A stretch of DNA of 64,000 bases from Neodontobutis hainanensis (taxonomy: Eukaryota; Chordata; Actinopteri; Gobiiformes; Odontobutidae). Of this stretch, positions 1 through 9,974 are shown in pieces. The number at the start of each line of letters is the position of its first letter. Position 1 is the stretch's first letter. The position numbers were made by a program, and so were the translations under genes. The notes under the pieces were generated by a model. It was given only the letters and a program-made list of their open reading frames with translations. It ran no database searches and was not told the DNA's origin. The stretch spans positions 55,195 through 119,194 of the forward strand of contig JALDNG010001325.1 in NCBI GenBank assembly GCA_024349245.1, written 5' to 3'.

Positions 1-3000
1 TAAATTTCCTGAATAGTGTTTTGAGTGTTTCACTTTTGAAGGGATTAAAGGTTACTTTATATGCTTGAATTCAACCCAATTAATCTTCAAGCGCGAAGTA
101 CTAGAATGTTTAAACTGACTTGATTATTTTCAGATTTGATTGTCTTAAATTTCAAAAACATTTTTTTCATTAAAACTCGAGTGTTAAATTATATGTTCTG
201 CTTGTGATTAACTTTTCCTTTTAAAACTAGCGTCCTCCCTTTTTATTTGGATTTGTTTCACAACAGTGATCAGAACCAAACTATTTTAGATTTCTCAAAT
301 GACGACATTATTTTAACTAATGTAAACTGCATCAAAACTAAGTATACTGAATAATTTCGATTCACGTCGTTGTAAACAGCTTTTTTGAAGATGTGAACGC
401 AGATGAAATCCTGCCTACGTCTTTTTCGTGTTATACTCCATGACAATGATTCGTAGAAGTTGAAAGAAAATAGCGATGAGTTTTCTTTCACGGTTTGGTA
501 TCGTGTTCAAAAATACAAAATTTTGTTTTTAACAGTGAATTTAGAAGTGTCTAAGTATCAAGAGACTACTCCGAGATTAACCTTGTAAATTGTTTCTAAC
601 CTATTGGGACTATCGAACATTGATAAAAGCTTCCGTTTAAAATTCACAGAATTAAACAGGATCGTTTTAATCAAATAAAACTCGGTCGTATTATAACTAA
701 ATTATTTATTATTTAGGACGATTTAGATGAATTTTTATTAATTCTTAAGTTTAAGGTAACTTCGGTGAAATGATAATAAAGAGTTTGAACTTGATCTTTA
801 AATTTTCTGAAATAAAATACAAAGATAATATTTCTCCCCTTAAAGTAAAATATAAAACTACGAAGGAGTTAATAAACATCAAAAGCGTAATAAAACATAC
901 TTTTATGTTCTATCATTAACTAATGTCAGAGTAAAAGGTTGAAGTGCTGTGGGAGGGATTTATTCTTTACCTTCTGTGATATTCAAAATCGCTGTGGTTT
1001 CAGACCCTAAAATTCGATAGTGCTAACAAATAAAAAATTGTAACAATCACTTTCATTCCTTACTGTATGTGAGTCAGAAAATTCTTATCACTCTCATGCA
1101 TGTTAAATGATCACGCCTCGTGTGTATTTCGTTTGTCATTGCATATAACTACACTCTTTATTTAAGTTTTTACAATCTATACAACAAATTTCTACTTTTG
1201 AAGGTGTTTTAGTCATTATTTAACGATTCGAGGAGGTTTTTCAACTCTCAATTTCGTCACATGTTTTGGGTTTAATTGCTTTCATCCCTACAATGGTTCC
1301 CCAAGTAACAAATTTACGTTGCTTCAACTAAAAACGCTAAACTGTTTTAGACATCAAGAAACCCTGGTAATTATCGTATGAAAAATCAAATAACACCGTT
1401 GATCTTTTCAACTGAAGGGACTATTACAAATCCTCACTCTTCTATAAACATAGTTATATCTTCCAGATCATAGCTCTACGGAAGAAGGAATTTTTTCATT
1501 TTAAAATCAGTTTGACAAACTATTCATCAAACATATAGAGTTGGCACAGTCTAATCTCCCAGATTCAAATAATATTTGGCTTAGATAAACCGAAATCGGT
1601 CACTTGCAATTCTAAAGAAGAGGAGACGTTTTTCAGACTTAATTCTAAGATGTTTACTTCTATGGTATTCACAAGCCGTAAATTTTAAGCTGTTAATGTT
1701 TTCTGGTTCCAAACTAACTGTTCTTCGGAATACTTAATTTGTTCGTTCTTAAAAATATGGTATGCTTTCATTTTACTGTAGGTGCTCTTGTCTGTCGCTA
1801 AAACATCACCATATGGCGCTCTTTCTCAAGTTTAGTATTTCCGGAGTTTCGTCTTTAGGCTCGATTTGATGATAAAATATCATTTTTAAATCATAAAAAC
1901 TCCTGGCACATGAAAAATTTGTTAAATTTTTTGAATTTATTTAAAAATCCTGATCTATTGTTTCAGAGAACTGATCAAAACGCTTCCTGGTCAGTTCACG
2001 CCATTTAAACAGTTGAATTTATCGTATCAACTTGATACTCTTACTTTTTTGTGCACCTCACAGGCGTGCGATCTAACCGTTTGTAAAACAAAGAATTAAC
2101 AATCAAAATTGTAAATGCGACAAATCAGATGGTTGATTTAATATGGTATCCGACTTCAACCACTTTTATTTGGAATACTTTTTCAATTTATTGAGTTTGC
2201 TCAATAGCCATTCAAATACACACCAATACTGATATATATCTCTCGATCATTGTAATATTTCGAACTTTTCTGGGAATTTATTTATACAAAAACAGTCTAA
2301 ATGAGGGAAAAACTTTCCCGCGTGTTATATATATTATGCGCGTTCAATCAAATTCAATAATGGCAGAAACATAAGCATAAAAGCAGTTTACAAAAGCATA
2401 TCTTGTAAGAATCTCAATGTTACCAACGAAAAACCAAATTATTGTGAGGATGTGTGCATTCATTATATGCAGAGTTAAAAATTTAAGACATGGCTTGATT
2501 CAATAACACTCATCAAGTTATTTTTTAGAGTTAACCTTTTATCATTTATTCAAAAAAATGGCCAAAGTTAAAATCATTTAATTTACTGATTTAGTTTGTC
2601 ATTTAAAATTATTAGATTGTTTTTATAGGCTTGGTAAGTTCGAGGGGACAGTATTTAAGGTACTTACAAGAGGCTGTTGAATAGCAAAATGAAGAAAATA
2701 TCACTAAATAAGCTTTCATGATATAATCCTTAAAAATAGTCATCCTTATCAAGTTAAATGCAAGTTAAGGTTTCAATTCTTTTGTCAAATAAATTCTTGT
2801 AAACTCGCAGAATAGGATTTCTCCACTTAGTTTGAATCCTTTGGCTTATATTCGATAAAAATTTCATTTTAACAACAGGTAGTCACAACACCGTCTTATT
2901 TACACCAGTTTCTTCTATGTTGGCTAAAATAACAACAGGCTATATTTCACGCTATCGATTGCATTACCATATTTTATAAGATACTAATGATAATTTTATC

Positions 3001-4107
3001 ATATTTCAAGTATTTAAAATTCGTAAAATTATAAAATAACTTACTCATTATAACATTTTATGGTTTAATTCAATCACATAAGAAAATGACTCTCATTTAA
3101 TAAATTGACATAGACAGCCTCTATGAAGTTTAATCTTCACTTTGAATCCTCTATCTGGAGTCAAAAATCAAAATTGATTCGATAGTTTAAAATAATAAGA
3201 AATTTAAGATTCCTGGCTTTGTGTATGACAATGGTGGCGGATATATGGAATATCATACGTTTAACAAACCAAAAGAATCAAATATCGTTCGATTAGTTTT
3301 TGGGGTACTTACCTACAATCCTCACTTGATAATGTTTCTTTTGTTCCAAAACCAATTTAATTTGATAAAAATGTTTCAGATAACATTTTGAAGTAATTCA
3401 GTTAAAAATATGTTTTTTGGCTTCTTTTAAGTGTAAAGTATTTTAACACCGAATGATGAGTTGTGACGAATGGAAACTATAAACTAATCCATTAAAGGAT
3501 CGAACAAAATTTATGATTGATAAATCATTAACTTGGTTAAAAATTCGAAGAGTAATACTAATTCATCAATCTATTCAAATTTGTCGCTCGGAGAATGAGA
3601 GAAGTTTTTCAATATTTTAAATGCTTTTTGAAAGATTACGAAGAACGATAGAAAAATCAAAATCTTTTTCGGTGTTACAAAATATGTAAGATTTGTATAA
3701 AATGTTTACAAAAATACATCTTTGCCTAGCATGCTTTAAATCATCGCGATAATAACGAAAAATTCCCCATTTAACTTGCAGTATTGTTTGTTAACGAAAA
3801 CTGAGAAACAGGTTATCTGTCATTGTATTTAAAACTTGTTATCCTTTGTCATTTTGTTGATATTTCAAACTAATACCAAAAGTCTTTTTGTGGCGCAAAG
3901 ATTGAGTAGATTTTCAGGGATTATTTGGAAATAATGTTTAGGTATAATTAGTTTCATTCCTATTGTATGTACCAGAAATCTTATGGTGTTAGACTTTCCC
4001 CCACTCAAACCAACACCCTCTCCTCTGCATATTAGAGCAACCTCACCTTGGGGTATTGATTAATTGACGGATAGGAAGTCCCTAACTTCCATAAGATAAA
4101 TAATCAA
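1..4107. other. AT-rich single-copy flank, no gene seen
   Basis: I read no convincing gene, RNA gene, tandem repeat or mobile element here. A 73-codon minus-strand frame at 270-491 has no family resemblance that I recognise, and a frame of that length is expected by chance in sequence this AT-rich. Strong donor-like words occur, for example TTGGTAAGTT near 2631-2640, but no open exon adjoins them. About 3,990-4,080 is unusually rich in C and T on the plus strand, with runs of C. The stretch reads as intergenic or intronic DNA. Confidence 0.5.
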
Positions 4108-4113
4108 TCATAC

Positions 4114-4239
4114 TTTTAGACCGAAAATTAATACTGCTCCATTTGTAGTTTCTGAGATGAAATTCTTGATATCAATCTCGTCCTTAATCAAACGCTCATT
4201 GAGAGCACAATAAACATATTCTCTTCGCATTGTACAAAA
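4114..4239 (-). CDS. possible internal exon, function unknown
   Basis: This is a 42-codon stretch open from edge to edge on the minus strand. It is preceded by an acceptor-like ATATCAG (AG at 4241-4240) and followed by a donor-like AAA|GTATGA at 4113-4108, where the frame also reaches a TGA. The peptide includes MRREYVYCALNERLIKDEID and is charged and helix-like. An ATG lies inside at 4230-4228. I recognise no family. The codon mix (CTC, GAG, CGT, ATC, TTC) looks more coding than the surrounding AT-rich DNA, but the length is within chance expectation and no convincing partner exon was joined. It could be a fragment of a decayed gene or a chance frame. Confidence 0.15.
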
Positions 4240-4244
4240 CTGAT

Positions 4245-5040
4245 ATTTTTAAAGTAGTTGTTTACTCCAAGCATGGCATTTACAATCAGTTATTATATAC
4301 TCTCAAATATCTCCTGACTCGGCTGATCTTAGAAACGAATTGGTTGTGTTTTAAAAATCCCTGCATAAGTATTAGAGAAAACCATACCACAGTATTTTCA
4401 CACATGGTGAAGTTGTTTGGTAAGGCCGCTAGAGGATGGTAACGTGCTTCATAATTTCTTCCTTATGATGGGAATATGTAACGAGTTGTTCTGCTTTGCC
4501 ATGATATTCTTCCTTAACTCCTATCCGTCTAAAAGTGGTTTCTGCAAATATACCGAACTACTGCGCAGTATGATTAAGTGACACAGTTATTGGAAAGAAA
4601 TTCTCTTGGCTGGGTTTATCTCTAAGACTATTTACCTTTTCCTCTGTTTAATTATGACAAATCGAAGGTTTGCTCAAAGATCCTTTTCATCACTGTGTAA
4701 TTTCTCTGTTAAATCTTCTTCTTGGTTGATGAAGTATTCATGCAAATCACACAAAATGGATTCTTTTCAGCGAAATGACGAACAATGCAGGTTGCCATAA
4801 AGATTAAATTAATGTGTTTTTGGTGATTTTTAGTTTTATACAAATATTTCCACTGTTATCAGATTACATTAATTTTTGCACAAATAAAATTGATATACTA
4901 TGAACTAAATTTCAAAATATAATGTTTTCGTGTTCGAGGTGACTGATTAACCATCGTTCGATTTCTATGAACGAATCTGTCAAGTATATGAAGCTATTCA
5001 AAGCTTTAATGTCCATTACACATTAATTTGGCTTTCTTTT
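4245..5040. other. flank with decayed-looking minus-strand frame
   Basis: Two plus-strand frames here (4230-4442 and 4606-4800) look like chance antisense frames. On the minus strand, 4306-4686 is a 127-codon run without TGA but with five TAA or TAG codons. Fairly coding-like stretches lie between them, for example 32 codons beginning RRIGVKEEYHGKAEQ. An adjoining frame reads KESILCDLHEYFINQEED at about 4,750. This could be a broken gene, but the stop frequency is close to random expectation at this base composition. No family was recognised. Confidence 0.2.
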
Positions 5041-5044
5041 TCAG

Positions 5045-5117
5045 CCGAATTGACCTTGAACGAGCTATTCTGTGGACAAGAGTAAGGCCAAGATTCTTGG
5101 ATTTTGAACATAAATGA
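5045..5117 (+). CDS. possible exon after a TTTTTCAG acceptor
   Basis: A very good splice acceptor (CTTTCTTTTTCAG, AG at 5043-5044) is followed by an open frame reading RIDLERAILWTRVRPRFLDF and then three more residues and TGA. A strong donor word, ATGAAG|GTAAGG, sits downstream at 5302/5303, and a further open stretch containing RLRFNATLSNQLSPGYVND lies between about 5,130 and 5,240 in another frame. The two cannot be joined without a frameshift or a hidden intron. Either this is a short terminal exon, or 5045-5302 is an untranslated or degraded exon. I recognise no family. Confidence 0.15.
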
Positions 5118-5302
5118 GTGATGAACATGATGTGCACAAAATGTTGTTCACAAAAAATCTACTAAATTGATACCTCTGAGGCTGCGATTTAACGCCACAT
5201 TATCAAATCAACTTAGTCCTGGATATGTCAATGACAGTGAGTTCGTCTAGTTATGTAGTAGGTTGGCTCATTATAAGCTCCAATCCTTCCCTTAGAATGA
5301 AG

Positions 5303-5860
5303 GTAAGGTGATAAATTGTGAATCACATATAATTAAAATCATGTAAAAATTAAAATATTTATACTTTTAGGATTAAATCATGTTCTCTATACATCAAGAA
5401 ATATTGAAGCAAAATTTAATAAACCATAGTTTTTTGCTGGATAAAGATGGTCATTCAGAATTTCTCTGCTGACCACAGGTTTGATAGTAAAACTCTAAAA
5501 GAGATTTTAAATTTTTATTGAAGAGCACATAAAATTTTTACAATAATAAAGTTGATTGCTGTATTCTTTCCCTCCAAACCTTGATATAAATTTAACTGTG
5601 AAAACTTCGTGATTGTTGATTTAACTTTTCTAAACATAAAATTCCATGAGTATTTTTCCTTTTCTTCTGATACTTATATCGCTGGTTACACTATATTTTC
5701 ATCATTTATAGTTCAAAAATAAATAAAAAATCTTAAAAAGTATGTTTTATTATGTTGGAGTTGATTAGTTGTGACAACGGTTATAATGAGTACCTTTCAG
5801 TTAAACCTTTTAGCGTATGTATAAACTATGTTTGAACCTTAACAAGATTTTAATTTTCAG
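5303..5860. other. AT-rich stretch, nothing recognised
   Basis: There is no open frame of note, no repeat and no RNA gene. If the donor at 5302/5303 and the acceptor at 5859-5860 (TTTTCAG) are real, this would be a single intron of about 558 bp linking two exon candidates. That join is speculative. Confidence 0.3.
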
Positions 5861-6064
5861 GATCGAAATTCATTATTATTTACATTTTTTCATTTCATGG
5901 ATTTTTATTCCATTCATTCGACAAGGTTTACTGAGGGAACGACAACCTATTCTCCATTCATATTGTTGAGACTACAAAATGAAAAGCTATCATGGGTCCT
6001 TAATGTGTTCGATTTCCATCACAAAGCAAAAGTCAGGTCTTTATTAGATAATACGCCTCAATAA
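5861..6064 (+). CDS. possible terminal exon, unknown 67-residue peptide
   Basis: The frame opens directly after a strong acceptor (TAATTTTCAG|GAT) and runs 67 codons to TAA at 6062-6064. It has an internal ATG at 5897, which would give a 55-residue product. The peptide contains STRFTEGTTTYSPFILLRLQ followed by a basic, Trp-containing C-terminal half (WVLNVFDFHHKAKVRSLL). Base composition rises to about 40 % G+C against an AT-rich background, which favours coding. I do not recognise the family. It is the best of the plus-strand exon candidates in the flank, but its length alone is not significant. Confidence 0.25.
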   Translation, partial: DRNSLLFTFFHFMDFYSIHSTRFTEGTTTYSPFILLRLQNEKLSWVLNVFDFHHKAKVRSLLDNTPQ

Positions 6065-7572
6065 GTTGCTTGTGCCAGAACCATGAATTTGAGTTTATTT
6101 GATACACAATATAGTTTCTGAAACATATTATTCATCTTTGTTAGATTTTCGATCAAACTGATATCTTTTAATTTTGATCATTTGGAACTTATGATTTCTG
6201 AATTTCTTATATTTAGCTTTTTTCAATGCTGTATATTGTTATAATTTCATCAATTTTAAGGTTTCATGGATTTAAATATTATAAATTAAAATATAATAGT
6301 TTCTTTTCTGTGGCAAAATAATAATTTATCAGAGTACCAATGATTTATGTTAATTTTTCCCCTCAGCTATTAACTTTCAGTTTAAAATATAAAATACATT
6401 ATCATACACTTTTTTTCGAAATAAATTCAATTCTAATTCTGTCAAGAGCTTTATTTAGTCTGATCGAAGACTTTAAATCATCCATTTAACTGTAGGATTG
6501 TACGCTTAATCATATCAACTGCATAAGGTAGTTTTTTCTTTTTTAATGAACAGATAAATTTTCATACCTTCGTCGATTTACATAAAAAGTTAATGTTTGA
6601 ATAAAATTATAAATTTATTTTCTTTCAGAAGCACTATTAAGGAAATAAATTTCACAAAAATTCTCGAAAGAGGCTTAATAAATATTAATACCTTGAAAAT
6701 GATGGTATCAAACACGATGATTTCTTCGTTGTTATTACACTTTGATTGATTGTCACATAAAAAAACCACCTTTATCTTTGTGAATTTTTTCCAAAATAGT
6801 TCTATCAAACTATAAATTAATCAAATATTTATTTTTTTAACCCTTCGACAAAGCTCCTATATTGGTCCATATTTAGGAGTAATACACTGATACTAGAAAT
6901 TTTTTACAATAATTTTACAACAGTAAGGTGTTATATCTGTTGAATAAAAAATTTTGTAAACAGTGAAACTTCGGAAATTGAACGATCATAGTAAAAAGGT
7001 TAAACTTCAACTATTGACAGAATATTCACAAAGATAACCCCTGCTAACATCCTACAACAGGCATTTCGAAAAATATCTTCCATAGTTCTTGAAATATGTG
7101 TTCCTTAAATCACAAAAAAGATGAGTTTACACGCTTCAACTTTGCAAATAGTGAAAATCTATACTTTGCACGAAATCCTAAATTTTTAAATGTTCAATAA
7201 TCTTCACTCAAAGTGTGATGAGTTTTTATTTATTCAATTACTTAATTGTGTCTGAAACTTAAATACATTCCTAATGGATTAATGCTGTGGATTTTGAAAT
7301 AATCTCGTCTCGAACCATGAGACAAATTTAGCCTGTTCATACTTTGTGAGAATAAGACAATTTTTTAGTTTGTAGTGCGGGATCAATTAAATTTGTGTGG
7401 ACATAGCAGATGATCTTACAGAAACATTTTCAACCGTATACCTCGCTGTTAAACAGAATGTTAACACATGGATGTTAAATATTTTATATTTTGATGAATA
7501 CTTGTTCAAAATAAATATTGTATTCATAAAAGTTATTTATCTTAGAAATTTTAGGTTTATTTATTTTTTCGT
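6065..7572. other. AT-rich stretch, nothing recognised
   Basis: There is no gene, RNA gene or repeat that I can support. A 72-codon minus-strand frame at 6590-6808 is Ile/Phe/Lys-rich, which is what AT-rich noncoding DNA translates to, and is rejected as a gene. Confidence 0.4.
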
Positions 7573-7704
7573 TTAAGCTCTGCTGACCAGACGTGGGTTG
7601 TTCAGCGCCATGCCACCATGAGGCATTCTCGTCAAATTTTCTATATTGCTGTTGTTAAATCCACTAAAAATTTCATTCCTTCTTTGGGCAATATATGAAG
7701 CCAT
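7573..7704 (-). CDS. possible small ORF or 3' exon, 43 residues
   Basis: On the minus strand an ATG at 7704-7702 opens 43 codons ending in TAA at 7575-7573. The peptide begins MASYIAQRRNEIFSGFNNSN, continues with a Met/Gly-rich stretch (RMPHGGMALNNPR), and ends LVSRA. Local G+C is about 45 %, clearly above the flank. An in-frame TGA lies five codons upstream, and a weak acceptor GATACAG precedes the ATG by 8 bases, so it could be a terminal exon. It lies 133 bp downstream of the retroelement-like fragment on the same strand but in a different frame. It may belong to the same decayed element. No family was recognised for this peptide. Confidence 0.2.
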   Translation of the reverse strand: MASYIAQRRNEIFSGFNNSNIENLTRMPHGGMALNNPRLVSRA

Positions 7705-7837
7705 ATCCCTCCTGTATCAGTTATTTGAAAGCAGGATCAACCATTTTCGTTGAGGCAATGTATGATAACCCTCATATCCGGCCACGATAAGTTATAAACT
7801 TCCTTTACGCCTGTGGCTCGTCTGAGCTCCCTGGTCT

Positions 7838-8152
7838 TCAACAGTCAAGTGTCATTTCTCTCCATCCCTCTAACTTTATGATTTGATAATATCCCTGTCT
7901 ATCAGCTCTCCAACAGACAAGCTCTACTCCGATTGTTTTGATATGATCAAACCATTTGGAAGTGTTCGACGTGGAGTGTCTCATTTTCTCAATAATTCGG
8001 TCAACTCTCTCTGGGATGTGATTCTTTGTTCATTCAGTTCCAAAATCTCGAGGCTTTACTCCGTATATTGGCTGGCATTTGTCAAGAAAAACGTACTTAT
8101 GTACGAAGCTTCTCTGGTTCAAATTATGAACGAGTCTATTGGGAATGTTTTG
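7838..8152 (-). pseudogene. decayed LINE-like reverse-transcriptase tail
   Basis: This is one continuous minus-strand frame of 105 codons, interrupted only by a TGA at codon 41 (8032-8030) and closed by TGA at 7840-7838. The order of motifs resembles the region after the reverse-transcriptase domain of non-LTR retrotransposons: YGVKPRDF near codons 31-38 (compare the family's GxSLRDR), then KNHIPERVDRIIEKM, then WFDHIK (compare W-x-D-x-I-K), then WRADRQ and finally WREM (compare A-x-D-R-x-x-W-R-x-M). About nine extra residues separate the last two motifs relative to the usual spacing. The catalytic YxDD core and the endonuclease domain are not present upstream, so this is a 3' fragment. Its G+C is higher than the flank. 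The 107-codon plus-strand frame at 7883-8206 is its antisense shadow. The assignment rests on motif memory, not on a search; a fragment of a host gene is the alternative. Confidence 0.4.
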
Positions 8153-8754
8153 TTACCTTTAAAAATCATTCGCTTTTGGATCTATAGAACTGCAGTTTGT
8201 TATTAAAGATAGTTTAGTCGCATTTAAGACAGGTGGTTAGTGACATTGCAAAAACTCAACAGTCACGAATGGAATTTACTCGAAAGGAGCTCGTTTTATC
8301 ATAGTTGACAGCTGTGAGCATATACATATGAAGGTTTCGATCTCACTCGATAAGTTTATATATCCTCTGTCAGACTAAATATCCTTTCATAACTTAACTA
8401 AACCTTAAAAATGCCTGATTTCAGTCTCAAATAAGTTGATATACACGTCTAGCTTTTCAAAGTGATCAGCTCAGCTTTGATCTACCTGTTTGATAGTGTG
8501 AAAACTGAATTTCATGATTACTGCCTTTTAAACTTTCCATTTGTATCAAAGATGACGATATATAACATGGCTTCTTTGGGCTTAAAAAATATGATGTACA
8601 CTCTGCGAATAGATAAAAATGTTATTTGAGTTCACAAATCATTTTTTAAAGAAAAAACAGAACATGGGCCAAGAATATAAAATTGACTAAAATTGGAGTA
8701 TTCATTACATCCTGTACCTAAATGTTTTATCAGGTATCCTCGGTAAAAATGGGA

Positions 8755-9024
8755 TCACGTCGTTGATGTATAAATATTATCATAATTCAACAAAGTGAGG
8801 ATTTGAAAATGAACTCTGTTGGTGGTTTTGTGAATGCATGAAATGCAACCATTGGCAGCGTTGTGCCGAGAGATAAAGATCCCATTTACCACAAATTTAT
8901 TGACTCTGATTCTCTTTAAATGTTTTCCATGTTTAGGACCAACGTGACAATCGTTTTGTCTTGATTTTAGAAAAGAGATTATGTTTGTGTTTTTGCAGAT
9001 TGATATAGCCAAACACATTACCAA
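8755..9024 (-). CDS. 89-codon ORF, doubtful
   Basis: This is an ATG-initiated minus-strand frame ending in TGA. The middle part is Cys/His-bearing (QNDCHVGPKHGKHLKRIRVN, then NGCISCIHKTTNRVHF), which could hint at a metal-binding element. The Cys/His spacing does not match a zinc finger class that I can name. The ends are Ile/Asn-rich, like noncoding AT-rich DNA. There are no splice signals that define it. It may be a chance frame, or a fragment of an unrecognised element. Confidence 0.15.
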   Translation of the reverse strand: MVMCLAISICKNTNIISFLKSRQNDCHVGPKHGKHLKRIRVNKFVVNGIFISRHNAANGCISCIHKTTNRVHFQILTLLNYDNIYTSTT

Positions 9025-9785
9025 GTACTTTTATAGAACAGTCCAAAAGAATGATAGGAGGGAAGGGAATAATTAATGACTAAATGCTACATAAAATCCC
9101 CCATAAAATTAACATTCACTTTGGTAGATATGAAAATATTTCGTTATTGAATTGACAGTATTGATTATTACGAACGGTATTGAAAATTTGATGAGTCTTT
9201 AAATAACTACTAACATTATTAAATAGATTTAAGATATCTCACCAATAGTCGAGCAAGGGAAAGAGTCTCTAATTGTGTCGACAATAAAGAAAAGTTGATA
9301 TTACAACGAAAAAGGGCCTAGAACACACCACATATGTTTTTAGCCAATTTTCAGTTGCCTAAGCTTAATTGAAAGGTAGGCTGTATTTAGGTTGTGAGAA
9401 AAAATAATAGTCTTTAATGTAGGCTTAAGGAATTGATTCTAGTTAGCGGCTTGAGCACGGATAAATAAATAGAAATCCTTCAATGTTTAAACATATTAAG
9501 TGTAATTGCGCAGCTTTTAAGGTTATGATACACACGCTTTTAAAGAAACCTACCTTAATTTTCAGAATTTGAGGATAATAATTAAAATCTGGTGAGAGGA
9601 AAACAACTTTTCACATCTGAATAAAAGTTGAAAACATACAGATAGAGGTGGTTCATTCTTAAAGTTCCTTTTTAGTGACCGTTAATCGAACTGTTTAATA
9701 TGAATACATGCTCCTTCAATTGGGCATCATTATAAAACTATCAATTTACAATGGAATAATGGTCTCATCAATAAATCGAATTTAA
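9025..9785. other. AT-rich stretch, nothing recognised
   Basis: No gene, RNA gene or repeat seen. 8153-8754, on the other side of the preceding ORF, is likewise empty. Confidence 0.4.
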
Positions 9786-9797
9786 GGTTTTGCGCAG

Positions 9798-9974
9798 TTT
9801 TATCAACGGTATAATATTGATAACTTTTCCCACTTAGAAGAGGCCTTGACAAAGGTGAGAAAAGGTTTTGTTAACTGTTTGCAGAGAAAGGTTAACTTTT
9901 ACCAATCTTCTTTAACCCTACCTCTGTCACACAAACTACAAGAATTGAGTAAAAATGACGAGTCTGGCATATAA
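9798..9974 (+). CDS. possible exon, helical 58-residue peptide
   Basis: The open stretch follows an acceptor-like GGTTTTGCGCAG (AG at 9796-9797) and runs 58 codons to TAA at 9972-9974. The peptide is amphipathic and helix-like: FSHLEEALTKVRKGFVNCLQ, then KVNFYQSSLTLPLSHKLQELSK. After the TAA the same frame stays open for a further 50 codons from an ATG (MKEARTPLNTCWLNL...), ending in TAA. Inside lie AAAG|GTGAGA and a GTTTGCAG acceptor, so an alternative splice structure is possible. I recognise no family. Length is not significant by itself at this composition. Confidence 0.2.
   Translation, partial: FYQRYNIDNFSHLEEALTKVRKGFVNCLQRKVNFYQSSLTLPLSHKLQELSKNDESGI

Noticed and set aside
270..491. 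73-codon minus-strand frame
   Set aside because: It has no recognisable family and no splice signals. Several frames of this length are expected by chance in 12 kb of flank.
4130..4170. Resemblance of GAGATGAAATTCTTGATATC to a conserved small-subunit rRNA segment
   Set aside because: The match is limited to about 15 bases and the flanking rRNA context is absent on both sides.
4306..4686. Possible reassigned stop codons (TAA/TAG read as an amino acid) in a 127-codon minus-strand frame without TGA
   Set aside because: Five TAA/TAG codons in 127 is near random expectation at this base composition, no protein family is recognisable across them, and splice signals elsewhere suggest a standard animal genome.
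6590..6808. 72-codon minus-strand frame as a membrane protein gene
   Set aside because: The Ile/Phe/Leu/Lys richness is what AT-rich noncoding DNA encodes. There are no supporting splice or start signals.
7883..8206. 107-codon plus-strand frame
   Set aside because: It lies antisense to the LINE-like frame at 7838-8152, whose motifs are more convincing. I recognise nothing in the plus-strand peptide.
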